This document shows positions 15,459-24,579 of a DNA stretch of 64,000 bases, one piece after another. Positions within the stretch are counted from its first letter, which is position 1, and every line of letters begins with the position of its first letter. The translations under genes and the position numbers were made by a program. The DNA is from Alphaproteobacteria bacterium UBA3612. Lineage in GTDB: Bacteria; Pseudomonadota; Alphaproteobacteria; Sphingomonadales; Sphingomonadaceae. The notes below the pieces were generated by a model. The model did not search any database, was not told where the DNA came from, and saw nothing but the letters and a program-made list of their open reading frames with translations. The DNA is taken from the NCBI GenBank assembly GCA_002375465.1, contig DFLT01000017.1, positions 62,001 through 126,000 of the forward strand, read 5' to 3'.

Positions 15459-17264
15459 ATGTCGGAATTCGCGCTTGAACCCACACCCCCCGCTGGCCCG
15501 AAGGCGGAATACCGCGTTCTTGCCCGTAAATACCGGCCGACGAAATTTGCCGACCTGATCGGTCAGGACGCGATGGTACGGACGCTTGGGAATGCCATCG
15601 CGAAGGACAGGATCGCCCACGCCTTTCTGATGACAGGGGTACGCGGCGTCGGAAAGACCTCCACCGCCCGCCTGATCGCAAAGGCGCTGAACTGTGTTGG
15701 GCCGGACGGCACGGGCGGGCCGACGATCGACCCATGCGGCGTCTGCGAACCCTGCAAGGCGATCACCGACGGGCGCTTCATCGACGTGGTGGAAATGGAC
15801 GCCGCATCGCATACCGGCGTCGACGACATGCGCGACGTGATCGATTCGGTGCGCTACGCCGCCGTGTCGGGCCGCTACAAGATCCACATCATCGACGAAG
15901 TCCACATGCTGTCGAAAAGCGCGTTCAACGCGCTGTTGAAGACGCTGGAGGAACCGCCGGACCATGTGAAGTTCATCTTCGCTACCACAGAGCTGAACAA
16001 GGTTCCGGTGACGGTCCTGTCCCGGACGCAGCGTTTCGACCTGAAGCGTATCCCGTCGGACCTGCTGGTCGAACATTTCGCCAGCATCGCGGAAAAGGAG
16101 AACGTCGCGATAGAGGCGGATGCCATCCGCCTGATCGCCGCCGCTGCGGAAGGCTCCGTCCGCGATGGCCTGTCGCTTCTGGATCAGGCGATTGCGCACG
16201 GTGCGGGCGAAATCAGCGCAGAGGCGGTCCGCGCCATGCTGGGCCTCAGCGACCGGGGCCGCACGCGTGCGCTGCTGGCGGCTGTACTGACCGGCGATGC
16301 ACAGGCCGCATTAAAGGAACTGAACGAGCAATATGTGCTGGGCGTCGCCCCGGACATGGCGATCGAGGCGCTGCTGGAAACGGTGCACGCCATCACCCGC
16401 GTTCAGGTTGGTGCCGAAGTGGACCTGGTCATGTCCGCCGAAGGGCACAAGCAGATTGGCGAATGGGCCGAGGCGATGAGCGCGGCAACCCTGCACCGCT
16501 TCTGGCAATTGCTGCTGAAGGGGCTGGAGGAGGTAAAGCGCGGCACCATGGCGCTGCAGACGGCGGAAATGGTGTTGCTGCGGCTGATCCACGCGGCCGG
16601 CATGCCCGATCCGGGCGCGCTGCTGCAGGCGCTGGAGTCAAAATCGGTGGATGTGCCGCTGGTACGTTCGGAGCCGCCCTTGCCCCAATCGCGGCAGGAA
16701 TCGCGTACTGAGCCGGTTACGGGAGAGAACCGTTCCGGACCGGTCGCAGACGGGAACATGCACAGCCGCGACGTTCCGCCCCCCATCGACAATGTCTCCA
16801 CCCTCCAGCGCGCGCCCTTGACGAAGGAGGCGCCGGGCGCACCGCCTGCGCAGGCGGGCCCGTCCTCGTTCGGCGAGGTGATGGCCCATGTCGAGGAGCA
16901 GGTGGAGCCGGAGCTGCTTATCTGGCTGGACCAGCGGGCGGGCCTGGTCAGTTTCGCGCCGGACCGCATCGTCCTCAGCGGGCGGCGTGCATCGGATCGC
17001 GATCCCGAGTTCGCGACCTTGAAGCGCCTGATGGCGGACAAATATGGCAATGCAGTCGACCTGCAGTTCGACGCCAGCGCCGCCGACCGGGCGAGAACCG
17101 GCCAGCAAATGGAGGAGGACCAGGCGCGCGAGCGGGAGACCCGCGTGCGGACCGACCCCAATTTCATCCGGGCGCTGGCAGCGTTTCCGGACGCCGAACT
17201 GATCGACTATGATATAGATGACACGGCCGCGGTGACGGCCAGGGAACAAAGGACAGCCCGATGA
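15459..17264 (+). CDS. dnaX: DNA polymerase III subunits gamma/tau
   Basis: 601-residue clamp-loader ATPase. Walker A GVRGVGKTST (60-69), zinc module Cys79, Cys93, Cys96, Cys99, Walker B/DExx IIDEVHML (145-151), and sensor region ATTELNKVPVTVLSRT. The arginine-finger motif, usually SRC, reads SRT at 188-190; the Arg is kept. Domain III follows to about 370, then a low-complexity linker and a tau-like C-terminal region from about 465. I see no obvious slippery A-run for a gamma frameshift. The 142 bp upstream hold no gene I can recognise; in relatives the SRP RNA often lies there, but its GGAAGGAAGCAG-type apex is absent. The stop overlaps ybaB (ATGA). Confidence 0.96.
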   Translation: MSEFALEPTPPAGPKAEYRVLARKYRPTKFADLIGQDAMVRTLGNAIAKDRIAHAFLMTGVRGVGKTSTARLIAKALNCVGPDGTGGPTIDPCGVCEPCKAITDGRFIDVVEMDAASHTGVDDMRDVIDSVRYAAVSGRYKIHIIDEVHMLSKSAFNALLKTLEEPPDHVKFIFATTELNKVPVTVLSRTQRFDLKRIPSDLLVEHFASIAEKENVAIEADAIRLIAAAAEGSVRDGLSLLDQAIAHGAGEISAEAVRAMLGLSDRGRTRALLAAVLTGDAQAALKELNEQYVLGVAPDMAIEALLETVHAITRVQVGAEVDLVMSAEGHKQIGEWAEAMSAATLHRFWQLLLKGLEEVKRGTMALQTAEMVLLRLIHAAGMPDPGALLQALESKSVDVPLVRSEPPLPQSRQESRTEPVTGENRSGPVADGNMHSRDVPPPIDNVSTLQRAPLTKEAPGAPPAQAGPSSFGEVMAHVEEQVEPELLIWLDQRAGLVSFAPDRIVLSGRRASDRDPEFATLKRLMADKYGNAVDLQFDASAADRARTGQQMEEDQARERETRVRTDPNFIRALAAFPDAELIDYDIDDTAAVTAREQRTAR

Positions 17265-17584
17265 AATCCATGGAAGAAATCATGCGCGCCGCGCAGAACG
17301 TACAGGAACAGCTGGCGCAGGCGCAGGCAAAGCTGGACGATATCGAGGTCGAGGGGCAGTCGGGCGGCGGTCTGATCACCGTCCGCGCCACGGCGAAGGG
17401 CCGCATCGTCAAGGTCGACATCGACCCCTCCCTACTGGTGCCCGACGACAAGGAAATGCTGGAGGACCTTGTCGCGGCGGCGTTCAACGACGCAAAGACG
17501 AAGGCGGATGCCGCCGGTCAGGCAGAGATGGAGAAAATGTCCAGTTCCCTGCCGCTGCCGCCGGGATTCAAGCTGCCGTTCTAG
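17261..17584 (+). CDS. YbaB/EbfC nucleoid-associated protein
   Basis: 107-residue DNA-binding protein that forms tweezer-like dimers. Family features: MKSMEEIMRAAQNVQEQLAQ at the N-terminus, VEGQSGGGLITVRATAKGRIVKVDIDPSL in two clipped parts, and DLVAAAFNDAKTKADAAGQAEM at the C-terminus. Overlaps dnaX by 4 bp. In many bacteria dnaX-ybaB is followed by recR; here the next gene is on the other strand, so recR must be elsewhere. Confidence 0.95.
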   Translation: MKSMEEIMRAAQNVQEQLAQAQAKLDDIEVEGQSGGGLITVRATAKGRIVKVDIDPSLLVPDDKEMLEDLVAAAFNDAKTKADAAGQAEMEKMSSSLPLPPGFKLPF

Positions 17585-17642
17585 GGCGCGCGCATAGGGC
17601 TGGCGGCGGCATAGGCCCGGTGCCCTTTTCGTCGGGCGGTCT

Positions 17643-19136
17643 TTAGCTGCGACAGCGGAAGAAATTGGGCGGTTGGTACAGACATTCCGCGACCTGCCCC
17701 CCGCGCGAGAACCGCACATTGGTGGCCCCGCCCGGGTTTGCCAGCGCGCGCTGTAGCCCGGCAACCGTCGTTACCGCGTCGCCATTGATCGCCAGAATCA
17801 GATCGCCGGTCCGGACGAAATTCAGCCGGGCAGCGGGTGCAGCGCGGGTCAGACCCGTCACGATGATGCCCGATTCCGGGACGCCATTGCCAATTTCGCT
17901 GGCTAGCCGCGGGCTGAGATTCGCGACGCGGATGCCGGTCAGGATATGTTCGCCGTTCAGCAGCGTCTCGTCGCGCGGCGGCGTTTCGGGCGGCTCGACC
18001 AGGCGCACGGACAGCCGCTGTTCGCCATCGTCGCGCAGGACGGTGATGGGCACGCTTTCACCGAGGGGACGGCTGCCCGCCAGATACCGCAGCGTGCCGG
18101 GGTCCGTTGCCGCCTGTCCATCGACAGCGATGATGACGTCGCCAACGCGCAGGCCGGCGCGCTGGGCGGGACCGCCCTCGCTGATCTCCCGAACCAGAAC
18201 GCCGGATGGCCGATCGAGGCCCAGACTGCCGGCGAGTTCCCGCGTCACTGCCTGCGTTTGCGCGCCGAGCCAGGGGCGGACGACACGGCCGGTCTTCGCG
18301 CCTGCCAGGAATTGGCGGACCATGTTGACGGGAATGGCAAAACCAATGCCGTTGGAGCCGCCGGACCGCGAATAAATCGCGGTATTTACGCCCACCAGGC
18401 TGCCATCCATCGAGATCAGCGCACCCCCGGAATTGCCCGGATTGATGGCCGCGTCGGTCTGCAGGAAGAATTGATAGTCGGAAATGCCGACACCAGTGCG
18501 CGCGACGGCGGACACGATGCCACTGGTCACCGTCTGGCCCACGCCAAAGGGATTGCCGATCGCGACGACGATATCGCCGACTTCCGTCCGCTCCGAATCG
18601 CCCAGATTGACGGTGGGCAGGGCAACGCCGCCCGTATCCACCTGCAACAGCGCCAGATCCAACTGGGCGTCAGCGAACAGCAGCTTCGCCGGAAATTCGC
18701 GCCGGTCCGTCAGGGCGACGAGGATCTGATCGGCGCCCTCCACGACATGGTTATTGGTAACGATCAGCCCATCCTCCCCGACGATAACGCCGGACCCCAG
18801 CGATTGCTGCGTGCGCGGCGGCGCCGACATGCGGCCACGGCCAAAGAACTGGTCGAAAAAAGGATTTCCCGTGCGCGAGCCAGGGACCGTGCGCGCCGAA
18901 TAGACATTGACGACGGCCGGCGCGACCTCCTGCACCAAGGGCGCGTAGGACAGCAGCACTTCTTCCTGGCTACCGGGCAAGCGCCGTGCCTTGCCCAGGG
19001 TATCGGCGCCGTCCTCGACAACGTCGGCAATCTGCTGGGCGACCGCCTGAGGACGCGACTGGTTCCATGCAAAGGCAAAGGCGATTCCCGCCATCAGGCC
19101 GCAAATCAGGGTGAGAAGGCGTCCGGTTTTCATCAT
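17643..19136 (-). CDS. HtrA/Do-family periplasmic serine protease
   Basis: 497-residue DegP/DegS-type protease for envelope quality control. An N-terminal hydrophobic segment (about 7-24) is a signal peptide or anchor. Catalytic triad: H130 (VTNNHVV), D160 (DAQLDLALLQ), S236 (NPGNSGGAL). Two PDZ domains follow (from about 285 and 400). The very C-terminus has two cysteines (AECLYQPPNFFRCRS), which could form a disulfide. ATG 19136 is followed directly by a second ATG. The 70 bp to the upstream SDR gene show no terminator. Which Deg paralogue this is cannot be decided from sequence alone. Confidence 0.95.
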   Translation of the reverse strand: MMKTGRLLTLICGLMAGIAFAFAWNQSRPQAVAQQIADVVEDGADTLGKARRLPGSQEEVLLSYAPLVQEVAPAVVNVYSARTVPGSRTGNPFFDQFFGRGRMSAPPRTQQSLGSGVIVGEDGLIVTNNHVVEGADQILVALTDRREFPAKLLFADAQLDLALLQVDTGGVALPTVNLGDSERTEVGDIVVAIGNPFGVGQTVTSGIVSAVARTGVGISDYQFFLQTDAAINPGNSGGALISMDGSLVGVNTAIYSRSGGSNGIGFAIPVNMVRQFLAGAKTGRVVRPWLGAQTQAVTRELAGSLGLDRPSGVLVREISEGGPAQRAGLRVGDVIIAVDGQAATDPGTLRYLAGSRPLGESVPITVLRDDGEQRLSVRLVEPPETPPRDETLLNGEHILTGIRVANLSPRLASEIGNGVPESGIIVTGLTRAAPAARLNFVRTGDLILAINGDAVTTVAGLQRALANPGGATNVRFSRGGQVAECLYQPPNFFRCRS

Positions 19137-19206
19137 GCCGTTACGTTAGCGGGAACCCTGTTTCCCACGAAAGGAGAAACTTCGCTGGCGGGGACTTCGT
19201 GGCGGC

Positions 19207-19968
19207 TCAGATCAGACGCGCGCTGTGGCCCCCATCGACGGAAATATGCGTGCCTGTGGTAAAGGCCGCTTCGTCGCTGGCCAGATAGACGATCGCGCCG
19301 TCCAGTTCGTGTGGGGTTCCAAATCGGCCCGCCGGGGTCCGGCGGATGTAACGCTGGCCACGCTCGCTTTCCTCGAACTCCGTCGTCATCTCTGACGTGA
19401 AATAGCCGGGACATACGCAATTGGCGCGAATGCCGCGCGGCTGCAGTTCTATGGCGATGGCGCGGGTCATGTGAAGAACCGCCGCCTTGGTCGCGCAGTA
19501 GAGCGTCTGGCCCGGCAGGACGCCAAGGGCGAGCATCGACGCGACATTGATGATGGCCCCACCATGGTCGCGCGCAACGGCAAGACGCGCAAAATCGCGG
19601 CTGACGCGCCACACGCCCTTTACATTGACATTGAAATGTTCGTCGAAATCGTCGCGCCCGCTTTCAAGGAAGGGCACCACTTTCCCGATGCCCGCCGAAT
19701 TGACGAGAATGTCCAGCCTGTCGGTCAGATCCTCGATACGGGCAAAGGCCTCAGCCACATTTTCCCGATCCGTTACGTCCATGCCAATGGCATGCGCGGT
19801 TCCGCCAGAAGCCTCGATTTCGCTGACCAGGTCGTTCAGCCGATCCTCGCGACGGGCGCCGACGATCAGGGTCGCCCCCTCACGCGCCATGGCAAGCGCG
19901 GCACTGCGGCCCAGCCCAGAGGAAGCGCCGGATACGAGTGCTGTCTTGCCCTTCAGGCGGTCGGTCAT
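19207..19968 (-). CDS. SDR-family oxidoreductase
   Basis: 253-residue classical short-chain dehydrogenase/reductase. Cofactor motif GASSGLGR at 14-21; active-site Ser144 (NVASM), Tyr157 and Lys161 (YCATK); NSAG at 90-93; C-terminal GTHISVDGGHSARLI. R39-R40 after the second beta strand suggests NADP(H) preference. Substrate unknown; the length and PGYFTSEMT loop resemble 3-oxoacyl-ACP or gluconate-type reductases but do not settle it. Transcribed in the same direction as the HtrA gene, 70 bp apart. Confidence 0.9.
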   Translation of the reverse strand: MTDRLKGKTALVSGASSGLGRSAALAMAREGATLIVGARREDRLNDLVSEIEASGGTAHAIGMDVTDRENVAEAFARIEDLTDRLDILVNSAGIGKVVPFLESGRDDFDEHFNVNVKGVWRVSRDFARLAVARDHGGAIINVASMLALGVLPGQTLYCATKAAVLHMTRAIAIELQPRGIRANCVCPGYFTSEMTTEFEESERGQRYIRRTPAGRFGTPHELDGAIVYLASDEAAFTTGTHISVDGGHSARLI

Positions 19969-20067
19969 CTGAAGCCTCCATCAAACCAGTTCACGCGCCA
20001 AGCGCCGGGGTTGCGCAGGCGATAGCAGGTGCTGGAAACACATGCCCCTAGCGAAACCCAGTGGTTA

Positions 20068-20110
20068 CGGGAGGGCCGCCCGAAGGCATGTCGCCCTTCC
20101 CGCTTTTCTT
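20068..20110 (+). terminator. Terminator-like hairpin upstream of the peptide transporter
   Basis: CGGGAGGGC (20068-20076) pairs with GCCCTTCCCG (20093-20102) with one bulge, and is followed by a T-rich run (20104-20110). It lies in the 240-bp gap between the divergent SDR and transporter genes, about 100 bp before the transporter ATG and with no upstream plus-strand gene. It may end a small transcript or act as a leader attenuator. Nothing else is recognisable in this gap. Confidence 0.4.
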
Positions 20111-20208
20111 AATCGGCAGGGCGCAGTAGGGTTTTCGATTAGAGGGTACGGTCGGCGCGGAGACGGCCGCCCGCGCGTTACACAGGTAAACAGGGGGAGT
20201 TAGCCCAA

Positions 20209-21834
20209 ATGCCGAACATGTCCGCCGGCTCGTCAGCGGGGCTGCCGCCCACCGATAGTGCAGGCACTTTCTTCGGACACCCCAAGGGTCTGTTTGTCCT
20301 GTTCTTTGCCGAAATGTGGGAGCGTTTCTCATATTACGGTATGCGTGCGCTGCTGATCTTCTATCTGGTCAAGCATTGGGCATTTTCCGACAGCGAAGGG
20401 TCCGTGATCTACGGTGCCTATACCGCACTTGTTTACATCACCCCCGTCGTCGGCGGCTATCTGGCCGACAGATATCTGGGGCAGCGAAAAGCGGTCACCT
20501 ATGGCGCGATCCTGTTGACCCTGGGCCACTTCCTAATGGCGTTCGAGGGCGATGGCGCGCTGGGACAGGCCAATCCGATGATGCCGATATTCTGGCTGGC
20601 ACTGGCGCTGATCATCGTCGGCACAGGTTTTCTAAAGGCGAATATTTCCGTGATCGTCGGCCAGCTTTATACGCGCACCGACATTCGCCGTGATCCGGCA
20701 TACACGATTTTCTACATCGGCATTAATCTCGGCGCCGCTTTGGGATCTTTGCTGTGCGGCTATATCGGCGAGACCTATAGCTGGGCCTATGGCTTTGGTC
20801 TGGCGGGATTCGGTATGCTGGCCGGCCTGCTCGTCTTCATCCGTGGCAAACCATTGCTGCTCGGCCGCGGAGAGGCCAAGGATCCTGCCCGCCTGAAGGA
20901 AAAGGTGGCCGGGCTGAACCTCGAATGGTGGATGTACCTGGCCGGGCTGGGAATGGTGGCACTTTGCTGGCTGGCCATCCAGAACCAGTCGCTGGTCGGC
21001 TATATGCTGGGCGGATTCGGCGGCGCGCTGGTCCTCTATGTCATCTTCATCGCGGTCGCGAAGCTGCCGGCGCATGACCGCGACCGGATTTTCGCGGCGC
21101 TGTTCCTGATCCTGACGTCGATCATCTTCTGGGCACTGTTCGAGCAGGCTGGATCCTCGCTGAACCTGTTCACCGACCGGCATGTCGACCGCGGCGGGGT
21201 ACCCGCCTCGGTCTTTCAGTCGATCAATGCCATTTACATCATCCTGTTGGGCCCAGTCTTTGCGATCCTGTGGACCTGGCTGGGTCGCCACCGGCGCGAA
21301 CCGTCTACGCCGCTGAAATTCGGCATGGGCGTGGTGCAGGTGGGGCTGGGCTTTCTCGTGCTGGTATGGGGCGCCGAATGGGTCGGCGTCGACGTGCCGA
21401 CACCGGTCATTTTCATCTTTCTGGTCTATCTGTTCCACACGACCGGCGAGCTGTGCCTGTCACCGGTCGGCCTAAGCGCCATGAACCGTCTGGCACCGGT
21501 GCACATGGCCAGCCTGATCATGGGCACCTGGTTCTTTGCTTCGGCCACCGGCAATTTCGCCGCCGGGCTGATCGCGTCCGCAACGGGTGGCGAAGGACTG
21601 GAGGGCGCGGAAGCGGGCAAGACCGTCGTGCTGGACGTCTATCAGACGGTGGGCGTGTTCGCGATGGGCGTCGGCGTTGCCGTCATGATCGTCTCACCTC
21701 TCATCAAGAAGCTGATGCATCTCGACACGCTGACCGACGATGACGTCGACCACAGCCTTGCAGGCCAGCAGGAGCTCGCGGAACCACAGGCAGCAGGTAT
21801 GGACCCAAGACCGGAGCAGAAACCACGTGCATAA
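20209..21834 (+). CDS. POT-family proton-dependent di/tripeptide transporter
   Basis: 541-residue major-facilitator protein with about 14 hydrophobic segments. The POT signature ExxERFxYYG is present at residues 35-44 (EMWERFSYYG), as is the second-loop signature GGYLADRYLGQRKAV and the later FYIGINLGAALGSL. It imports small peptides with protons across the inner membrane. ATG 20209 is preceded by GGGGGAG; ATG 20218 is an alternative. Its stop overlaps the GTG start of an exported amidohydrolase, so the transporter and the two hydrolases form one operon, which suggests that the hydrolases act on peptides or related amides. Confidence 0.94.
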   Translation: MPNMSAGSSAGLPPTDSAGTFFGHPKGLFVLFFAEMWERFSYYGMRALLIFYLVKHWAFSDSEGSVIYGAYTALVYITPVVGGYLADRYLGQRKAVTYGAILLTLGHFLMAFEGDGALGQANPMMPIFWLALALIIVGTGFLKANISVIVGQLYTRTDIRRDPAYTIFYIGINLGAALGSLLCGYIGETYSWAYGFGLAGFGMLAGLLVFIRGKPLLLGRGEAKDPARLKEKVAGLNLEWWMYLAGLGMVALCWLAIQNQSLVGYMLGGFGGALVLYVIFIAVAKLPAHDRDRIFAALFLILTSIIFWALFEQAGSSLNLFTDRHVDRGGVPASVFQSINAIYIILLGPVFAILWTWLGRHRREPSTPLKFGMGVVQVGLGFLVLVWGAEWVGVDVPTPVIFIFLVYLFHTTGELCLSPVGLSAMNRLAPVHMASLIMGTWFFASATGNFAAGLIASATGGEGLEGAEAGKTVVLDVYQTVGVFAMGVGVAVMIVSPLIKKLMHLDTLTDDDVDHSLAGQQELAEPQAAGMDPRPEQKPRA

Positions 21835-23248
21835 GCTTCTCCCCCTGACCGCCGCCATCGCGCTGGCGGCCTGTGCCACGACGTCCGGCGATTCGCCTGC
21901 GGGAAGCTCTGCCGCCGCGTCCGACCTGCCGGCGGCCCGCGCGGACAATCCCTACCCATCGGCCTATGCGCCCTATGCCGCCCGCACCACCCTGATCGAA
22001 AACGCGAATATCTACGACGGCGCAGGCGGCAGGATCATGGGGGGAATGGTCCTGATGCAGGACGGCAGGATCGCCGCGATCGGACAGGATCTGACCGCGC
22101 CTGCCGATGCGGAACGGATTGACGCCGCCGGTAAATGGGTCACGCCAGGTATCATCGACATTCATTCCCATCTGGGCAATTACGCGTCCCCCGGTGTCGA
22201 TGCGCACAGCGACGGCAATGAAGTAACCGGCCCCGTGACGGCGGAGGTTCATGCCGAACATGGCGTCTGGCCGCAGGATCCGGGGTTTACCCGCGCACTT
22301 GCCGCAGGCGTCACCACGCTGCACGTTCTGCCCGGATCCGCCAATCTGTTCGGCGGGCGCGGCGTCACGCTGAGAAACGTGCCCGCGCGGTCGGTGCAGG
22401 AAATGAAGTTTCCAAACGCCCCCTACAGCCTGAAAATGGCCTGCGGCGAGAACCCTAAGCGGGTGTACGGCAGCAAGGGCCGGATGCCTGGCAGCCGGAT
22501 GGGCAATTTCGCGCTGTACCGCATGACCTGGCAAAAGGCGGTGGAATATGACCGTCAATGGGACGCCTGGGACGAGAAGGTGGAGGACGGCACCGCCAAG
22601 GCGAAGGACATGCCGAAACGCGACCTTCAGCTCGATGCGCTGCGCGGTGTTCTGGACGGCGAAATCCTGGTGCAGAATCATTGCTATCGCGCCGATGAAA
22701 TGGCGCTGATCCTCGATCTGGCCAAGGAATTCGGCTATAAGGTCAGCGCGTTTCACCACGCGGTCGAAGCCTACAAGATTGCCGACCTGCTGAAGGAAAC
22801 CGGCACCTGCGCGGCGATGTGGGCGGACTGGTGGGGCTTCAAGATGGAAAGCTATGACGGCATCCGCGAAAACATCCCCTTCGTTCATGCGGCGGGCGCC
22901 TGTGCCATCACCCATTCGGACGACGATATCGGCATTCAGCGGCTGAATCAGGAAACCGCCAAGGCACTAGCCGACGGCAATCGCGCCGGGCTGGACATTT
23001 CCCACGAAACCGCATGGACGTGGGTCGGCATCAACCCCGCAAGGGCGCTGGGCATCGACAAGGAAATCGGCAGCCTGGAAGTGGGCAAGCGCGCCGACGT
23101 CGTCCTGTGGAACGGCGAACCGTTGAGCGTCTATGCCCGCCCGGAGCAGGTCTGGATCGACGGCGCCCTGCTGTACGACGTCAATACCGGCCTGCGCCCG
23201 GTCAGCGATTTTGAACTGGGCCAGCCCGGTGAAGGAGACCCGAAATGA
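21827..23248 (+). CDS. Exported amidohydrolase, putative lipoprotein, metal site intact
   Basis: 473-residue amidohydrolase-superfamily protein. The N-terminus is a lipoprotein signal ending in LAAC (Cys16). The metal-dependent hydrolase features are complete: TPGIIDIHSHLG with H113 and H115, NHCY with H285, FHHA with H310/H311, and THSDD with D365/D366; the imidazolonepropionase-like domain ends with LEVGKRADVVLWNGEP. GTG 21827 follows CCGGAGC and overlaps the transporter stop. It is followed, with ATGA overlap, by a second amidohydrolase that lacks these residues. Probably periplasmic or outer-membrane attached; substrate unknown, perhaps dipeptides or cyclic amides given the POT transporter. 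Confidence 0.9.
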   Translation: MHKLLPLTAAIALAACATTSGDSPAGSSAAASDLPAARADNPYPSAYAPYAARTTLIENANIYDGAGGRIMGGMVLMQDGRIAAIGQDLTAPADAERIDAAGKWVTPGIIDIHSHLGNYASPGVDAHSDGNEVTGPVTAEVHAEHGVWPQDPGFTRALAAGVTTLHVLPGSANLFGGRGVTLRNVPARSVQEMKFPNAPYSLKMACGENPKRVYGSKGRMPGSRMGNFALYRMTWQKAVEYDRQWDAWDEKVEDGTAKAKDMPKRDLQLDALRGVLDGEILVQNHCYRADEMALILDLAKEFGYKVSAFHHAVEAYKIADLLKETGTCAAMWADWWGFKMESYDGIRENIPFVHAAGACAITHSDDDIGIQRLNQETAKALADGNRAGLDISHETAWTWVGINPARALGIDKEIGSLEVGKRADVVLWNGEPLSVYARPEQVWIDGALLYDVNTGLRPVSDFELGQPGEGDPK

Positions 23249-24576
23249 GCCGGAATCTGGCAGCCAAGGGTGCGGCCGTCATCATGCTGGCGGGCGCGGC
23301 ACTGGGGTTTTCCGCCACGGCCTTCGCGCAGTCCTTTACGATCACCAATGCCCGCCTGATCGATGGAACGGGCGGCGCGGAACAGGCGAACGTCACCATC
23401 ACCGTGCGCGATGGACGCGTGGCAGATGTTGGCACCGGCGCTGCGCCGGCAGGGATGGAAACAATCGACGCCGCCGGCGCCTATGTCACCCCCGGCATCG
23501 TCGCGGCAGCAAGCCAGCTGGGCATCGTGGAGGTAAATGGCGTTGCGCCCACCAACGACGTCTCTGCCAGCCGCAGCCCCTATTCCGCATCGCTGGATGT
23601 CGCCGATGCGCTGAATCCTGCATCGGCCGCCATTGGTGTGGCGCGGATCGAGGGCGTAACCCGCGCTGCCGTGCAGCCAGGCGCGGGCGGGGATTTGTTC
23701 GGCGGAATTGGCAGGCCGATCACGCTGGCTGCCGACAGGGCGGACATGACCGTCCCCGGCACCGCCTTTCAGGTGATCCAGTTGGGCGAGACCGGGGCAG
23801 CAAGAGCGGGCGGCAGTCGCGCCGCGGCCTTTGCGCGTCTGGATGACGCCCTGGCCGAGGCTCGCGCATTTTCCCGCAATCCCGATGGTTACAGCTTTGG
23901 CCGCAGCGAGGATTCGCTGCTGACGCGGGCCGATGCGGAGGCGCTGGTCGAAGTTCTGGAGGGTCGCACCGCTGCCCTGTTCCAGGTCGACCGTGCCAGC
24001 GACATACGTCGTGTCCTGGCGCTGCGGAGCGACTATCCGCAGATGAAGATGATCCTGGTCGGCGTTGCGGAGGGGTGGCTGGTCGCGGACGAACTGGCGC
24101 AGGCAGGGGTGCCCGTCATCGCCGTTCCGATGCAGAATTTGCCCAGCCGGTTCGAAACGTTGGGCGCGACCCAGTCGAATATCGGACGCATGGTCGCAGC
24201 CGGGGTGAAGGTCGCAGTCGCCGATGTCGGCAGCCCCTCCATCAGCCCGCAACTGCCACAGCAGGCGGGGCAATTGGTGGCGCAGGCACGCATCCCCGGC
24301 GCAACCGGCCTGACGCACGAGCAGGCCATCGCCGCCATTACCAGCGTCCCCGCCGATATGTTCGGGATGAGGGGTGCGGGCCGCATCACGCCGGGTTCGC
24401 TGGCCGACATCGTCATCTGGTCGGGCGATCCGCTAGAAACAGCCAGCGCCCCTACTGCCATCTGGATCGAGGGCGTGGAGCAGCCGATGGACAGCCGGCA
24501 AAGCCGTCTGGCGGACCGTTATAATCCGACCAAGGCCCCAACCGGACTGCCCCGGCAATATTCGCGCAGCCGCTAG
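23245..24576 (+). CDS. Exported amidohydrolase-like protein lacking metal ligands
   Basis: 443 residues with a Sec signal peptide (cut near residue 29, AFAQ). The amidohydrolase scaffold is plain at both ends (ARLIDGTGGAEQANV, YVTPGI near 80-85, and GSLADIVIWSGDPLE), but every metal ligand is replaced: the DIHSHLG position of its neighbour reads AAASQLG (87-93), the NHCY position reads QVDR, the FHHAVEAY position reads LVGVAEGW, and the THSDD position reads ADVGS. Likely a non-catalytic partner or regulatory subunit of the preceding hydrolase, since the genes overlap by 4 bp. Its stop almost touches the convergent beta-helix gene (3-bp gap). Confidence 0.88.
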   Translation: MSRNLAAKGAAVIMLAGAALGFSATAFAQSFTITNARLIDGTGGAEQANVTITVRDGRVADVGTGAAPAGMETIDAAGAYVTPGIVAAASQLGIVEVNGVAPTNDVSASRSPYSASLDVADALNPASAAIGVARIEGVTRAAVQPGAGGDLFGGIGRPITLAADRADMTVPGTAFQVIQLGETGAARAGGSRAAAFARLDDALAEARAFSRNPDGYSFGRSEDSLLTRADAEALVEVLEGRTAALFQVDRASDIRRVLALRSDYPQMKMILVGVAEGWLVADELAQAGVPVIAVPMQNLPSRFETLGATQSNIGRMVAAGVKVAVADVGSPSISPQLPQQAGQLVAQARIPGATGLTHEQAIAAITSVPADMFGMRGAGRITPGSLADIVIWSGDPLETASAPTAIWIEGVEQPMDSRQSRLADRYNPTKAPTGLPRQYSRSR

Positions 24577-24579
24577 ACG

